DNA from: a virus
Strand: one strand, 5' to 3'
Length of the DNA stretch: 48,552 nt
IMG/VR virus record: IMGVR_UViG_3300008113_000441
Location: 1 to 48,552 of that record
Both the position numbers and the translations under genes were made by a program. How positions within the stretch are numbered: the stretch's first letter is position 1; every line of letters starts with the position of its first letter. Positions 18,270 through 26,602 of this stretch are shown here, piece by piece. The notes below the pieces were generated by a model. The model was not told the origin of the DNA. It searched no databases and worked only from the letters and a program-made list of their open reading frames with translations.

Positions 18270-18578
18270 TTATAAATTAAATCGTCTTTTCACGCTCTCT
18301 TGATCCGGAACTTTAATACGGGTCTCTTCATTCACCTGTAACCACCAACTAATGCCACTGGCCGCTGCAATCAACCACCAATCCAATCCATTTCCATAAT
18401 ATTGTGCCGCTAAATGATCTAATCGATCTCCATTTTTAAACTCTAACTCCACAAATGGGATTTCTCCATTCTCACATCCCTGATAAATCTGACTACATAA
18501 TTCAGAAGTCGCATACTTTGGCCGACTAAATTTAGCCACATCCGAGATTAATATATTATTATTTTTATATCGATTCAT
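18270..18578 (-). CDS. LysM-like / gp53-type baseplate wedge protein
   Basis: This 102-aa protein contains FKNGDRLDHLAAQYYGNGLDWWLIAAASGI (about 47-77) followed by a short segment ending in IKVPD. That is the LysM-like fold of phage tail X and gp53 wedge proteins, where the GDRLDxLAxxYYGxxxxWWxIAxxN core is characteristic. In T4, gp53 joins the baseplate wedge. The start has Shine-Dalgarno AAGGA. The gene is cytosine-rich on the plus strand compared with its AT-rich neighbours. Confidence 0.75.
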   Translation of the reverse strand: MNRYKNNNILISDVAKFSRPKYATSELCSQIYQGCENGEIPFVELEFKNGDRLDHLAAQYYGNGLDWWLIAAASGISWWLQVNEETRIKVPDQESVKRRFNL

Positions 18579-18590
18579 TTTTTTTCCTTT

Positions 18591-21320
18591 TTATTTCTTT
18601 TGCGGCATTGTATTAGTATACTCTAAATTTTTTGGTAATTCATCATATACACTCTTTCCAAAAAATTCATTATTTAAATTACCTACACGATAAGTTGGGG
18701 CCCGCATAATACCTTTATCATCCAACCCTGGCAAAATATCATGAATTACATCTAACTGTAAACCAATTTTAACCGCAATCGGAGCCCGAGATCCTTCATC
18801 AATCTCCCAAGGAATATTCTGATCAAAATTAATTGTAAAACCCTGAATTGTTCCCGCTAAACCTTCTCCCATCGTACTCTCAAAAGATTTAACAATCGGA
18901 TTATTCACAACCCCTTGAGACGCCTCAAAAACATTAACAATTGGTTTACCACTTCCTCGATTTACATCTTCATTTAATTGCAACTGCCCATCAGCACTCA
19001 TAAAAGCTTCAAGATTTAAATTATTTTTTAATTTTTCGGAGTCCTTTGATTTCTTTTCTAAAGAAATTTCTAAAATAGTTTTATTAATAATTTCAATAAA
19101 AGTCTGAGGAATCTCCGATTTTAATTTATGCATAGAATAATTATTAGTACTTGTCCCAATTACATCAATAGAAAATAATAACATTAAAATTTTCTCTCCT
19201 CCTTCTTCAATAGGGATAGGCACATACACTAATTTAGTAAAATTTTCCTGACTAGGCGGCATGAAAGTATCACCGCCATTATCTCCTGGGGCATTAATGT
19301 CATCTAACTCAATTTTTTTGTTGACTTTATAATAAAAATTGCTGTATTTAGAAAATAATTTTGTAATATCATTTAAATATGTTTCCATTTTTTTGACAAT
19401 AATTTTGACATTTTTATTTGGAGTAATATTATTAAAATTTTCCTGATCTAACTCATCCCATGGGAAGTAAATATTTCCCGTTAAATAATCTTTATATTCA
19501 TCTTTAGTATAAATGTTATAACCTAACAAAGTAGGAATGCTATATTTTTGTGTATTTGGCGAGTTAGCTGCTGATTTATCCTTTATTTTGTCGATAGTTG
19601 TCTCTAGATTTTCTTTGTTGAATTTATTTAAATCAAATCCAAAAATACGGGCTAAACTCTTTTTAGAGTAATTAGAAGTGAAAATATCGCCTAGCCGTAA
19701 TCTTACAAGTGGAGAGCCTGTTGGAATTTGTGTGAAAGGTTGTGAAAAAGGAATTCCTCGAAAAGCATTCGATTTATCAATTAAACCTGCTCTTAGTTGA
19801 TTTTCTTCATTGGCAGGTTTAGGGGTTGACCATTGAGGATAAATTAAAGCTATTAAACGATTAACCATCCACCACATATAATCAAAGTCATCAGGCGACA
19901 TTGAAATAAGCCAAAAATCAACGCTAATTTTTCTGGAGGTACCTTTATAAATTCGAATAGGATCCATACGACCAAACCCGGCCCCACCATCTTCCCAATT
20001 TACTGCGAAACTATCGCTATAACCTTCTACAAAAGCATGAAATTTAAATAATTCATTAGTTCTTAAATCTTGAATACTAAAGGGCATATAATCAGAATTG
20101 ATTATCGCTTCTAATTCTTTTACATGTTCTTTTGATAATCTTTTTTCTTTGTTTTGATAAATGGCTTCGTTTTGTTTAACTAAGGCTTCATGATATTTCA
20201 TGTAATTATTAGCGACGCTAGTTTTAGTAATTAAAGAGTTTAAAGAATAAATTGACTTATTAAAGTCAGACGTCATTATTTCTCTTTCATTTTCATCCTT
20301 TGCACCTCCTAACACTGAACTTCCAATTGGAATCGGTACTGGTAATTTCTGACCTTCATCTTTTTGTATAATCGGTAATTCATTCATTTTTTGCACAGAA
20401 AAAAGATTATTCTTTTTGTTATAATCTGTCGCTTTTAAAATGCTTATTGCTTTTTGCCCAACCGCCATTCTTTGACCAATAAATCTATGAAAAAAATCTG
20501 ACAATTGATACCAATATTGATCGTTATATGCATATTTAACATCGCCATCAGAATCAGTAATTGTTTTAGCTTTAAATTGAATATTTCTACGGAAGTAATT
20601 GTTTTTCACAATTTTTCTGATTAATAAATTATAATTGTGTCGAGTTTTACCTGCTGTTACTAATGAACCAATAGTTCCTAATAATACTGTAATTATATCC
20701 GTTGGACTTTTGGCGTCAAGTACTTTATCTATTTTAAAACCTGGAATTAGATAAAAAATATAACCTACGCAAAAAGCAATTGCATTAGTTATTAAATCTT
20801 TTAAAATTCCAATAAAACCAGGAGAAGCCGGATTTGCAGGAAAATTCATTAATCGTTCAGACGTTTTTAAAATTGAAATTAAACCTTCAATTACAGGATT
20901 AAAGATCGCCGATAAAATTGGACTAACTGCGGGATCTATTCTTACATAGTGAATAAATTTACCTTTTTTATCACCTGAGTCTAATTTAATATTAAAAATA
21001 TCAAATGGATCAGGCGGACCATTTTGTGCAACTTGTAATAAACCTTGTAAAACTGATACTGCTGCGATTGGAAGAAAGGCACCGACTAAAATATCTAATA
21101 ATGAGCTAAAGACATTTGATAGATCACTTGTTACTTTACCAGGTTCTGTATATATCATAGGAACCCCATATAACATTTCAGCTTCATCAGCAAATAATTC
21201 AAAGCCGTTACCGTTTTCTTCATTATTGGTGCGGCCGTTCTCTCTAAAATCTAAATCAAAAAAAGTATTATAGGGCTTGTAAAAAGGTAATTTTTCCGTG
21301 GTAGGACTTGGAAACTCCAT
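18591..21320 (-). CDS. Large tail/baseplate structural protein (main reading frame)
   Basis: This frame encodes 909 aa from the first in-frame ATG at 21320, but the real gene probably begins at 21550 (see the entry at 21321-21550), giving about 986 aa. Hydrophobic stretches lie near residues 70-95 and 180-225. The C-terminus has FESTMGEGLAGTIQGFTINF and then VIHDILPGLDDKGIMRAP, which I recall from large structural proteins of marine phages. Residues around 440-480 (INWEDG/RIYKGTSRKISVDFWL) look like a tail-tube-like beta sandwich. I infer a tail-tube-tip or baseplate part; I cannot name a T4 counterpart. The ATG at 21320 has no real Shine-Dalgarno, which supports the longer gene. Confidence 0.75.
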   Translation of the reverse strand: MEFPSPTTEKLPFYKPYNTFFDLDFRENGRTNNEENGNGFELFADEAEMLYGVPMIYTEPGKVTSDLSNVFSSLLDILVGAFLPIAAVSVLQGLLQVAQNGPPDPFDIFNIKLDSGDKKGKFIHYVRIDPAVSPILSAIFNPVIEGLISILKTSERLMNFPANPASPGFIGILKDLITNAIAFCVGYIFYLIPGFKIDKVLDAKSPTDIITVLLGTIGSLVTAGKTRHNYNLLIRKIVKNNYFRRNIQFKAKTITDSDGDVKYAYNDQYWYQLSDFFHRFIGQRMAVGQKAISILKATDYNKKNNLFSVQKMNELPIIQKDEGQKLPVPIPIGSSVLGGAKDENEREIMTSDFNKSIYSLNSLITKTSVANNYMKYHEALVKQNEAIYQNKEKRLSKEHVKELEAIINSDYMPFSIQDLRTNELFKFHAFVEGYSDSFAVNWEDGGAGFGRMDPIRIYKGTSRKISVDFWLISMSPDDFDYMWWMVNRLIALIYPQWSTPKPANEENQLRAGLIDKSNAFRGIPFSQPFTQIPTGSPLVRLRLGDIFTSNYSKKSLARIFGFDLNKFNKENLETTIDKIKDKSAANSPNTQKYSIPTLLGYNIYTKDEYKDYLTGNIYFPWDELDQENFNNITPNKNVKIIVKKMETYLNDITKLFSKYSNFYYKVNKKIELDDINAPGDNGGDTFMPPSQENFTKLVYVPIPIEEGGEKILMLLFSIDVIGTSTNNYSMHKLKSEIPQTFIEIINKTILEISLEKKSKDSEKLKNNLNLEAFMSADGQLQLNEDVNRGSGKPIVNVFEASQGVVNNPIVKSFESTMGEGLAGTIQGFTINFDQNIPWEIDEGSRAPIAVKIGLQLDVIHDILPGLDDKGIMRAPTYRVGNLNNEFFGKSVYDELPKNLEYTNTMPQKK

Positions 21321-21550
21321 ATTCTTACCAAAAGCGTAAGGATATAATTTATTTGATTGTCCAATGATCCCTGAATTACTAGGATTATTTAAATTATTTA
21401 AATCTGGGGTTTGTTCCTCAGGTAAAGGATTAGAGTTATCACTTCCATCAAAAACTTCGTGTGTATTTAAAGCATAATTAAGACCTGATTTAAAATCCCC
21501 TAACCTGCTTTTTCAATACTACCATTAGGATTTAATACATAAACTGCCAT
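21321..21550 (-). pseudogene. Frameshifted N-terminal part of the large structural gene
   Basis: An ATG at 21550 with Shine-Dalgarno AAAGGA, 2 nt after the upstream stop, opens MAVYVLNPNGSIEKAG and then hits TAG. The -1 frame is open from just after that point through SRLGDFKSGLNYALNTHEVF and on, without a stop, into the ATG at 21320. The switch must fall near the run of five A residues on the coding strand (21509-21513). One more A there gives a continuous 77-codon N-terminal extension. A homopolymer sequencing error is the simplest cause; a true mutation is possible. No classical slippery heptamer is present. Confidence 0.75.
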
Positions 21551-21552
21551 GA

Positions 21553-21831
21553 TTATTTATCCTTTATATTATTCTCATTAATGAATTGAGCCACCATTTC
21601 ATCTAATTTTTCATCAACATCGTTTACTTTTTTATTTTGTTTTAAATCCACATATTGACGCATATAAGAATTAATATATTGATCCATCTGACGCCCGTGA
21701 TATTCAACCTTTTCAGCATACATTTTTTCAATCTGTTGTTCCGACAAATTTGAATTTTTTTTAACCATAGAGATTAAACTATCTTTAATCCCCGCGTCTT
21801 TTAACACTTTAAAATAATCAATTTCAAACAT
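21553..21831 (-). CDS. Small coiled-coil protein after the tape measure gene
   Basis: This 92-aa, highly charged, mostly helical protein has heptad-like stretches (LISMVKKNSNLSEQQIEKMY) and no membrane segment. It lies between the tape measure and the large structural gene, with Shine-Dalgarno AAGGG and an exact late-type box 22 bp upstream. It could be a small tail-assembly or baseplate-assembly factor. I do not recognise a family. Confidence 0.75.
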   Translation of the reverse strand: MFEIDYFKVLKDAGIKDSLISMVKKNSNLSEQQIEKMYAEKVEYHGRQMDQYINSYMRQYVDLKQNKKVNDVDEKLDEMVAQFINENNIKDK

Positions 21832-21852
21832 ATAATAAATCCCTTTTTATAT

Positions 21853-21860
21853 TATTTATA
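21853..21860 (-). promoter_or_regulatory. T4-late-like promoter box TATAAATA
   Basis: This is an exact leftward TATAAATA, 22 bp upstream of the ATG at 21831 and in the gap after the tape measure gene. The spacing leaves room for a short leader with the Shine-Dalgarno AAGGG. It is among the best placed of the late-box candidates in the window. Confidence 0.5.
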
Positions 21861-21894
21861 ATTTAAAAAACAAAAGGGAAGATTTAAATTTTAA

Positions 21895-24800
21895 TTAGCT
21901 ATTACGATAAGGACTAGAATAACTCTGACCATTAGCTGTAGTAATACTGGTAGGATTTAAAATAGGCTGTGATCCAGCAATATTAGGATTCGTCATCATA
22001 GTTGCTAACCCACCTTTAATCAATACACTACCTACCTTTTGACTGTCTAAATTTACCACCAATTCTCTATCTCCGCCAGAATTATTCACAATTCCTTGTA
22101 ATGATGCTGTCATCGCTTCTACAATCATAGTTTTTAATTCTTGCATATTATTACGATTCAAATTCAAAGAAGAATTGCCGGCGGCCATTTTCATATATTC
22201 TTCAATTGCACCACCAGGCTTTAATGCCATAATATCGTCTTTACTGTCTAAACTAAAACTACCTTTATCGGAAATAATTAAATCTTGTGAAGGTATCGTT
22301 TGTGTAACCCGTCTGGCTGCCTCTAAAGCTTCAGAATCAACCCCTGCCAACCAACCTGTAATCCCAGTCCCAAAGATTTCACCTCTAACAATTGTCAATA
22401 TCTGTTCAAAAGGTATGCCTTTTATTATACTAGCCCCAATTGCACTTAAAGATTTTTGTACTTCAGCATCTTTGGTTAATTCATTAAAACCGTTTTTAAT
22501 CGTATTTACTATTCTTTGACCAATACTATCAGGTCCGGAAAATAATACTTCAAATAAATCAACAATTCTACCAATCAAACCTTTATCTTGACCACCTTTA
22601 CTTTTATCACCAAAAACTTTTAAGGCAATATCTTGCAAATTTTTAGCTATTTTTCTTTGAGCGTTGACGCTAAACATACCTGTTAAAGCTTTATCAAATT
22701 TAGTAGGATCTTTAAAATAGTTTATAATATTATCTAATGTGTTATTAATAGCACCTAAAATACCAGGTAAAGCATTAATCAAAGCCATGGCAGTATTCTT
22801 TAAAATTTCAGCCCCAATGCCAGCTAAGAATTCGTAAATAGGTTGTATGTTTTCTCTTAAGGATGATAAACCTTTTTCTATCTTTAATTGTCCTGCATCA
22901 TTCATCATGGTAAAACCATCAATAATATCGCCAATTGCAAATGCAACTTTTTCCAATCTTTGAATAAATTTAGGACTTGTTAAAAATTCAGACAATTTAT
23001 CAATCCAGGCTGTCATTCTTTTAATCATCGGCTCAAATCTTCTTAAATCCATCTTGGTAAATTTCAAGAAAATATTGTCCATCGCCACTGCCATTCGCTC
23101 CATCGCGCGACGAATTGTTGGATTTTCAAACAACTTCTGAGTAAAGCCTTCTTGCATTGCATCAAAGAAACTAGTAAATTTATCTGATAAAGTATCTTTT
23201 AATTCAACAATGGCGTCTCTCATCTCTTCCATATGTTTGGTTTGTTGTTTAACAGGATCTTTTGCCTCAATATCAGCCATAATCTCTTCATAAGTCTTGC
23301 CGGCATTTTCAGCACTAAATAAAGCCTGGGCTGCCTGATCTGATAAACCGGTTTGTTGCAAAATCAAAGATTTACTAAAACGATCCATAGTTTCAAAAGA
23401 TTTACCACTCGCTTGAAATGCATCTTTATATTGTTGCAAAATTTCATCAGGCGATTGTGCTTTTAACAACTCCATACTATCCACCACCATACCAAATGTC
23501 TGACTTAATTGCGCAGCTGTTGTCGCAGCATCTTCAAAGGTTTGAAATTTATTAAAGACAGCCATCGCGTCACTCATCGAGACACCCATTTGACGAATAT
23601 GACCTGCTACTGTTGCCAATTCATCAGCCGACTTATGCCCAAAATTTACAATATCTTTACGTAAAGTTAACACGTCAGCTGACATCATCTTAAAATCTAA
23701 ACTAAAACGCTTCGCCACATCAGCTGTCGCCTCTGATATTTCATTAAATACTTCCGGAAAGGATTTACCTAAAGAAATCGCCATATTAGTCAACTTACCC
23801 ATATCTTCATCAGATAAATTCATCAACTTTTTAGCTTTATAATAATAATTAGCCACTGAGGCATCTGCAGCCGTCACATTACGTGTCACAGCCTTCGCCA
23901 TCAACTCAGCTCGAGGTCCCATCGATTTAATAATCGTAGCACTCTCTTCCAACTGTCTCTCAATTAAATTATCACCTTTAGCTCCATAAAGACGCGCCGC
24001 AGGATTATTAGGATCCAAATAAGAAATACGACGCCCCCTCAACTCTTTATTCAAACCTGCGAAACTTTGCCCCACCCCTGACGACTGTCTAAAACTATCC
24101 TGAAACTTCTCCAAATTATTAAAAAACTTAATATTCTCAGCTTTAATCTCATGCCCTTGTGTGGCAGCAAACTGTATAATTCTCAAAGGAATCGCCAATA
24201 AACCCTTACCTATACCAGCCACCATATCAAACAAAGCTTTAACCTGTAAAAAATAACCTTTCACAGTATCTGTAAAATTTTTTAAATTACCGATCATTCT
24301 AGAAATAGGAAGTGTCAAAATAGAACTCAAAGCCTGCGTTGCATTTTCACCAAACCCTAAACCTGATTGAATTGTCCTTCCAAATTGTGTTAAACCTAAT
24401 ATAAACAAAGCCGACCCTACAATATTATTTCCAGATTGTAACTCTCGTAACTGTTCATTGATTCTATCTTTTACTAAATCATTAACACCTTTTTGCGTCC
24501 TAGCCGCTTCAGTCTTTGCAGCGTTAATTAAATTGCCAGGGGATGTATCTCCAAGCTCATTAGTTAATCCTCGTGTATTTATTTCATCAGTAATATTAAA
24601 ATTTACACCTTGCATTTGATTATTTTTAATTTTTCCTTTAATTTTATCAGCCATATCATTAATTTGATTACCAACACTATTTTGTAAATTATCCCTAGCT
24701 GTATTTAACTGATCTAATCTTAATTTTAAATCATTTTTTTTAGATTCAACACGAGATCTTGCAGTAGCATCAGTAATAATTGTTGTATTAATAGCGTCTA

Positions 24801-25062
24801 ATTTTTGAGTTAATTGATTATGTATGTCTTCAAAATTTTGATCAAGTGTCTTGTATGTCTCTTTATAACGTTCTGCAGCCTTTGTTGCTAATCTATCAAT
24901 TTCATTATGATCAGTTGCTGTTTTTAATTTATTATCAATTTCATTAAAAACATCAGAATTACCTTGTAATAATTTTTGCATTTCGTCAATTAAATCATAT
25001 CTTTGTTTAATTGCGTCATCTAATCCTGCAATTGCGGTGGTATAGTCAATTGGCGGTGCCAT
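21895..25062 (-). CDS. Tail tape measure protein
   Basis: This 1055-aa protein has the expected plan: a long helical, coiled-coil N-terminus (about 10-145), a hydrophobic Gly/Ala/Leu-rich segment (about 213-310, including NIVGSALFILGL and MVAGIGKGLLAIPL), a long helical middle and a hydrophobic region near 760-800. Its position between the baseplate hub/chaperone genes and later structural genes fits T4 gp29. It would set tail length and help DNA entry. Shine-Dalgarno is AAAGGAG. Base composition changes inside the gene: roughly 23.0-24.3 kb is much more C-rich on the plus strand than the AT-rich 5' end. Confidence 0.85.
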   Translation of the reverse strand: MAPPIDYTTAIAGLDDAIKQRYDLIDEMQKLLQGNSDVFNEIDNKLKTATDHNEIDRLATKAAERYKETYKTLDQNFEDIHNQLTQKLDAINTTIITDATARSRVESKKNDLKLRLDQLNTARDNLQNSVGNQINDMADKIKGKIKNNQMQGVNFNITDEINTRGLTNELGDTSPGNLINAAKTEAARTQKGVNDLVKDRINEQLRELQSGNNIVGSALFILGLTQFGRTIQSGLGFGENATQALSSILTLPISRMIGNLKNFTDTVKGYFLQVKALFDMVAGIGKGLLAIPLRIIQFAATQGHEIKAENIKFFNNLEKFQDSFRQSSGVGQSFAGLNKELRGRRISYLDPNNPAARLYGAKGDNLIERQLEESATIIKSMGPRAELMAKAVTRNVTAADASVANYYYKAKKLMNLSDEDMGKLTNMAISLGKSFPEVFNEISEATADVAKRFSLDFKMMSADVLTLRKDIVNFGHKSADELATVAGHIRQMGVSMSDAMAVFNKFQTFEDAATTAAQLSQTFGMVVDSMELLKAQSPDEILQQYKDAFQASGKSFETMDRFSKSLILQQTGLSDQAAQALFSAENAGKTYEEIMADIEAKDPVKQQTKHMEEMRDAIVELKDTLSDKFTSFFDAMQEGFTQKLFENPTIRRAMERMAVAMDNIFLKFTKMDLRRFEPMIKRMTAWIDKLSEFLTSPKFIQRLEKVAFAIGDIIDGFTMMNDAGQLKIEKGLSSLRENIQPIYEFLAGIGAEILKNTAMALINALPGILGAINNTLDNIINYFKDPTKFDKALTGMFSVNAQRKIAKNLQDIALKVFGDKSKGGQDKGLIGRIVDLFEVLFSGPDSIGQRIVNTIKNGFNELTKDAEVQKSLSAIGASIIKGIPFEQILTIVRGEIFGTGITGWLAGVDSEALEAARRVTQTIPSQDLIISDKGSFSLDSKDDIMALKPGGAIEEYMKMAAGNSSLNLNRNNMQELKTMIVEAMTASLQGIVNNSGGDRELVVNLDSQKVGSVLIKGGLATMMTNPNIAGSQPILNPTSITTANGQSYSSPYRNS

Positions 25063-25110
25063 TTATTATCTCCTTTATAATGTTTATGTGTTTAATTAAA
25101 TAAAACCTTT

Positions 25111-25362
25111 TTATAGTTTCCATTTAATACCTGATAGTTGATAAAATTCATCGGCTAGTTTTTTCTTGTTTTCGACTATCGTCATAATTTTAGATAAAGG
25201 GATATTTTGATTATGTAAAGAAGTGTATAAAGTTTTAGAAATATCAAGTAATTCGCTGAGTTTTTGTAGTTGTTGTTGATTGCCTTTAATTTCAATATTA
25301 ACAGCTTCACCTAGGATATATTTGGAAGCGACGTTATGAATAAGTAAATCGTGTTTTTTCAT
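25111..25362 (-). CDS. Small conserved-looking protein before the tape measure
   Basis: This 83-aa helical protein begins MKKHDLLIHNVASKYILGEA and ends with a Trp-containing SGIKWKL. An L-G-E-A sequence at residues 17-20 matches the [LI]-x-E rule of T4-like prohead protease sites, although here it is more likely incidental because the gene sits in the tail cluster. The gene lies between the gp51-like gene and the tape measure, a common place for tail-assembly chaperones. Shine-Dalgarno AGGA precedes the ATG. The function is unknown. Confidence 0.75.
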   Translation of the reverse strand: MKKHDLLIHNVASKYILGEAVNIEIKGNQQQLQKLSELLDISKTLYTSLHNQNIPLSKIMTIVENKKKLADEFYQLSGIKWKL

Positions 25363-25387
25363 GATGATAAGTCCTGTATTTAGAATA

Positions 25388-25395
25388 TATTTATC
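25388..25395 (-). promoter_or_regulatory. Late-promoter-like box GATAAATA
   Basis: A leftward GATAAATA, 7 of 8 matching T4 TATAAATA, lies 26 bp upstream of the ATG at 25362. It has the same spacing as the box before the hub gene at 18223. Confidence 0.3.
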
Positions 25396-25409
25396 TAATT
25401 ATACAAAAA

Positions 25410-25718
25410 TTACCTTGGACGATTTAATCTATTTGGAGAAAAAGTCCGGTGAGCTCCGGTAAGTGCTCGAGTTTCAGGGGTTTGTAGGTGGGAGGCTCGG
25501 GTGGGGCCAGGTTGATCTTTATCTTTAGGATTAACTTCCTTAATGAAACGTTTAATAAACCAACGTCTTTTAAAGATAGGTAAAGAATATGCGTCATGAT
25601 AAGTAAAGCCCATATAATAGATGAGATAGAAAATTTCATCTAATAGACTTTCATTATACTCAGGAGTCAGGCCAAAAAAAGCTAATCCCGATTGGGAGTT
25701 TAATCTCACTTTCTTCAA
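25410..25718 (-). CDS. gp51-like baseplate hub assembly protein
   Basis: The core of this 102-aa protein (about 20-60), with EIFYLIYYMGFTYHDAYSLP and then RRWFIKRFIKE, resembles the small hub-assembly proteins encoded after gp26 in T4-like phages (T4 gp51), where a helix, an LPxxxR motif and a W-x-I-x-R segment recur. The tail is Pro/Arg-rich. The gene overlaps the end of the gp26-like gene by 59 bp in another frame. The ATG at 25718 has no obvious Shine-Dalgarno, so the true start could lie further downstream, for example at a non-ATG codon before NESLLDEIF. A smaller ORF in a third frame is judged a shadow. Confidence 0.65.
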   Translation of the reverse strand: MKKVRLNSQSGLAFFGLTPEYNESLLDEIFYLIYYMGFTYHDAYSLPIFKRRWFIKRFIKEVNPKDKDQPGPTRASHLQTPETRALTGAHRTFSPNRLNRPR

Positions 25719-26541
25719 AGCAATGTTGACATTTCATGTGTACAGTCATATCAATCCCAGGTTCATTATTATCTAGGAATTTGCGAAGTGCTAAACTGTC
25801 GCGTGCCGGCATATCTTTAATGAACATTCCTAATTTAGTTTTATCTGTGATTCCTTGTACAGATACAATTGAGTTTAAGAGACGATCGGTGATAGCACTA
25901 TCCTGTTGAATTCCAATTTTCTTTTTGCGTTCTTGCGCACTAGAAAGTTCTTTTTCATCGTATCCATTAGCAAATTTAACTCTAACAATTTTTTTGCAAA
26001 CAGGCAACTGAATTTCGAATTGATTTGAACCTTCTGCAATCGGATCAATTTCGAGACGTTTAATGCCTAATTGACTAAGATTAAAATGTTGTTCTGATGA
26101 TTTATTACATTTTGGGCAATCACATTCTACTGCATAATCAGCACCATAGCCTGTAATACGTAAAGAAATCATTAACGCATTACGATCCCCAGCAATCATT
26201 TCATCTACATCAATGGATTTATCAAGTAAACAGGATTTAATTAATTCTTGAATAACAGTGCCGTTTTTAATATAAGCACGACTCATTAAAATATCTTCGT
26301 CGCGAGCAGTCATAGCCCTAACTTGTAAAGTTTCTCGACCGTATAGAGGAGATTCAGGTGAGTAAATAATACCACGAGAAGGTAGTGGAACATTTTCTAC
26401 CGGTACCTCAAGACCGAAAACATCTTTTACCACGTTTTGAACTTGAAATTTACCTTGGGCTAAGGCCGCGGTTTGTTTCATTTGTTCAATATCGACCATC
26501 TCATCGTTTTCATTTAGATTTTGTAAATTATTTTTTGCCAT
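25660..26541 (-). CDS. gp26-like baseplate hub protein with zinc ribbon
   Basis: This 293-aa protein matches the T4 baseplate family PF12322. A conserved N-terminal LPSRGIIY with LQVRAMTARDEDIL (about 54-86) is followed by ISLRITGYGADY and a zinc ribbon made by C140-x-C-x2-C145 and a second C-x2-C pair (KCQHC, near 275), ending in a PIGISFFWP tail. In T4, gp26 takes part in hub assembly. The start has Shine-Dalgarno AAAGGA. Its 3' end overlaps the next gene. Confidence 0.85.
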   Translation of the reverse strand: MAKNNLQNLNENDEMVDIEQMKQTAALAQGKFQVQNVVKDVFGLEVPVENVPLPSRGIIYSPESPLYGRETLQVRAMTARDEDILMSRAYIKNGTVIQELIKSCLLDKSIDVDEMIAGDRNALMISLRITGYGADYAVECDCPKCNKSSEQHFNLSQLGIKRLEIDPIAEGSNQFEIQLPVCKKIVRVKFANGYDEKELSSAQERKKKIGIQQDSAITDRLLNSIVSVQGITDKTKLGMFIKDMPARDSLALRKFLDNNEPGIDMTVHMKCQHCFEESEIKLPIGISFFWPDS

Positions 26542-26602
26542 TTATTTTAAATCCTTTATTATTATTGAATTTTAATTAAAATATTGTCTTAATAAAATTT
26601 TC

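Noticed and set aside
21500-21525. Programmed frameshift at the A5 run
   Set aside because: The run has five A residues, one short of A-AAA-AAG, and the following sequence has no obvious stimulating hairpin. A one-base homopolymer loss is simpler.
25424-25639. 71-aa leftward ORF inside the gp51-like gene
   Set aside because: It overlaps the better-supported frame completely, has no good Shine-Dalgarno, and its sequence shows no family features.
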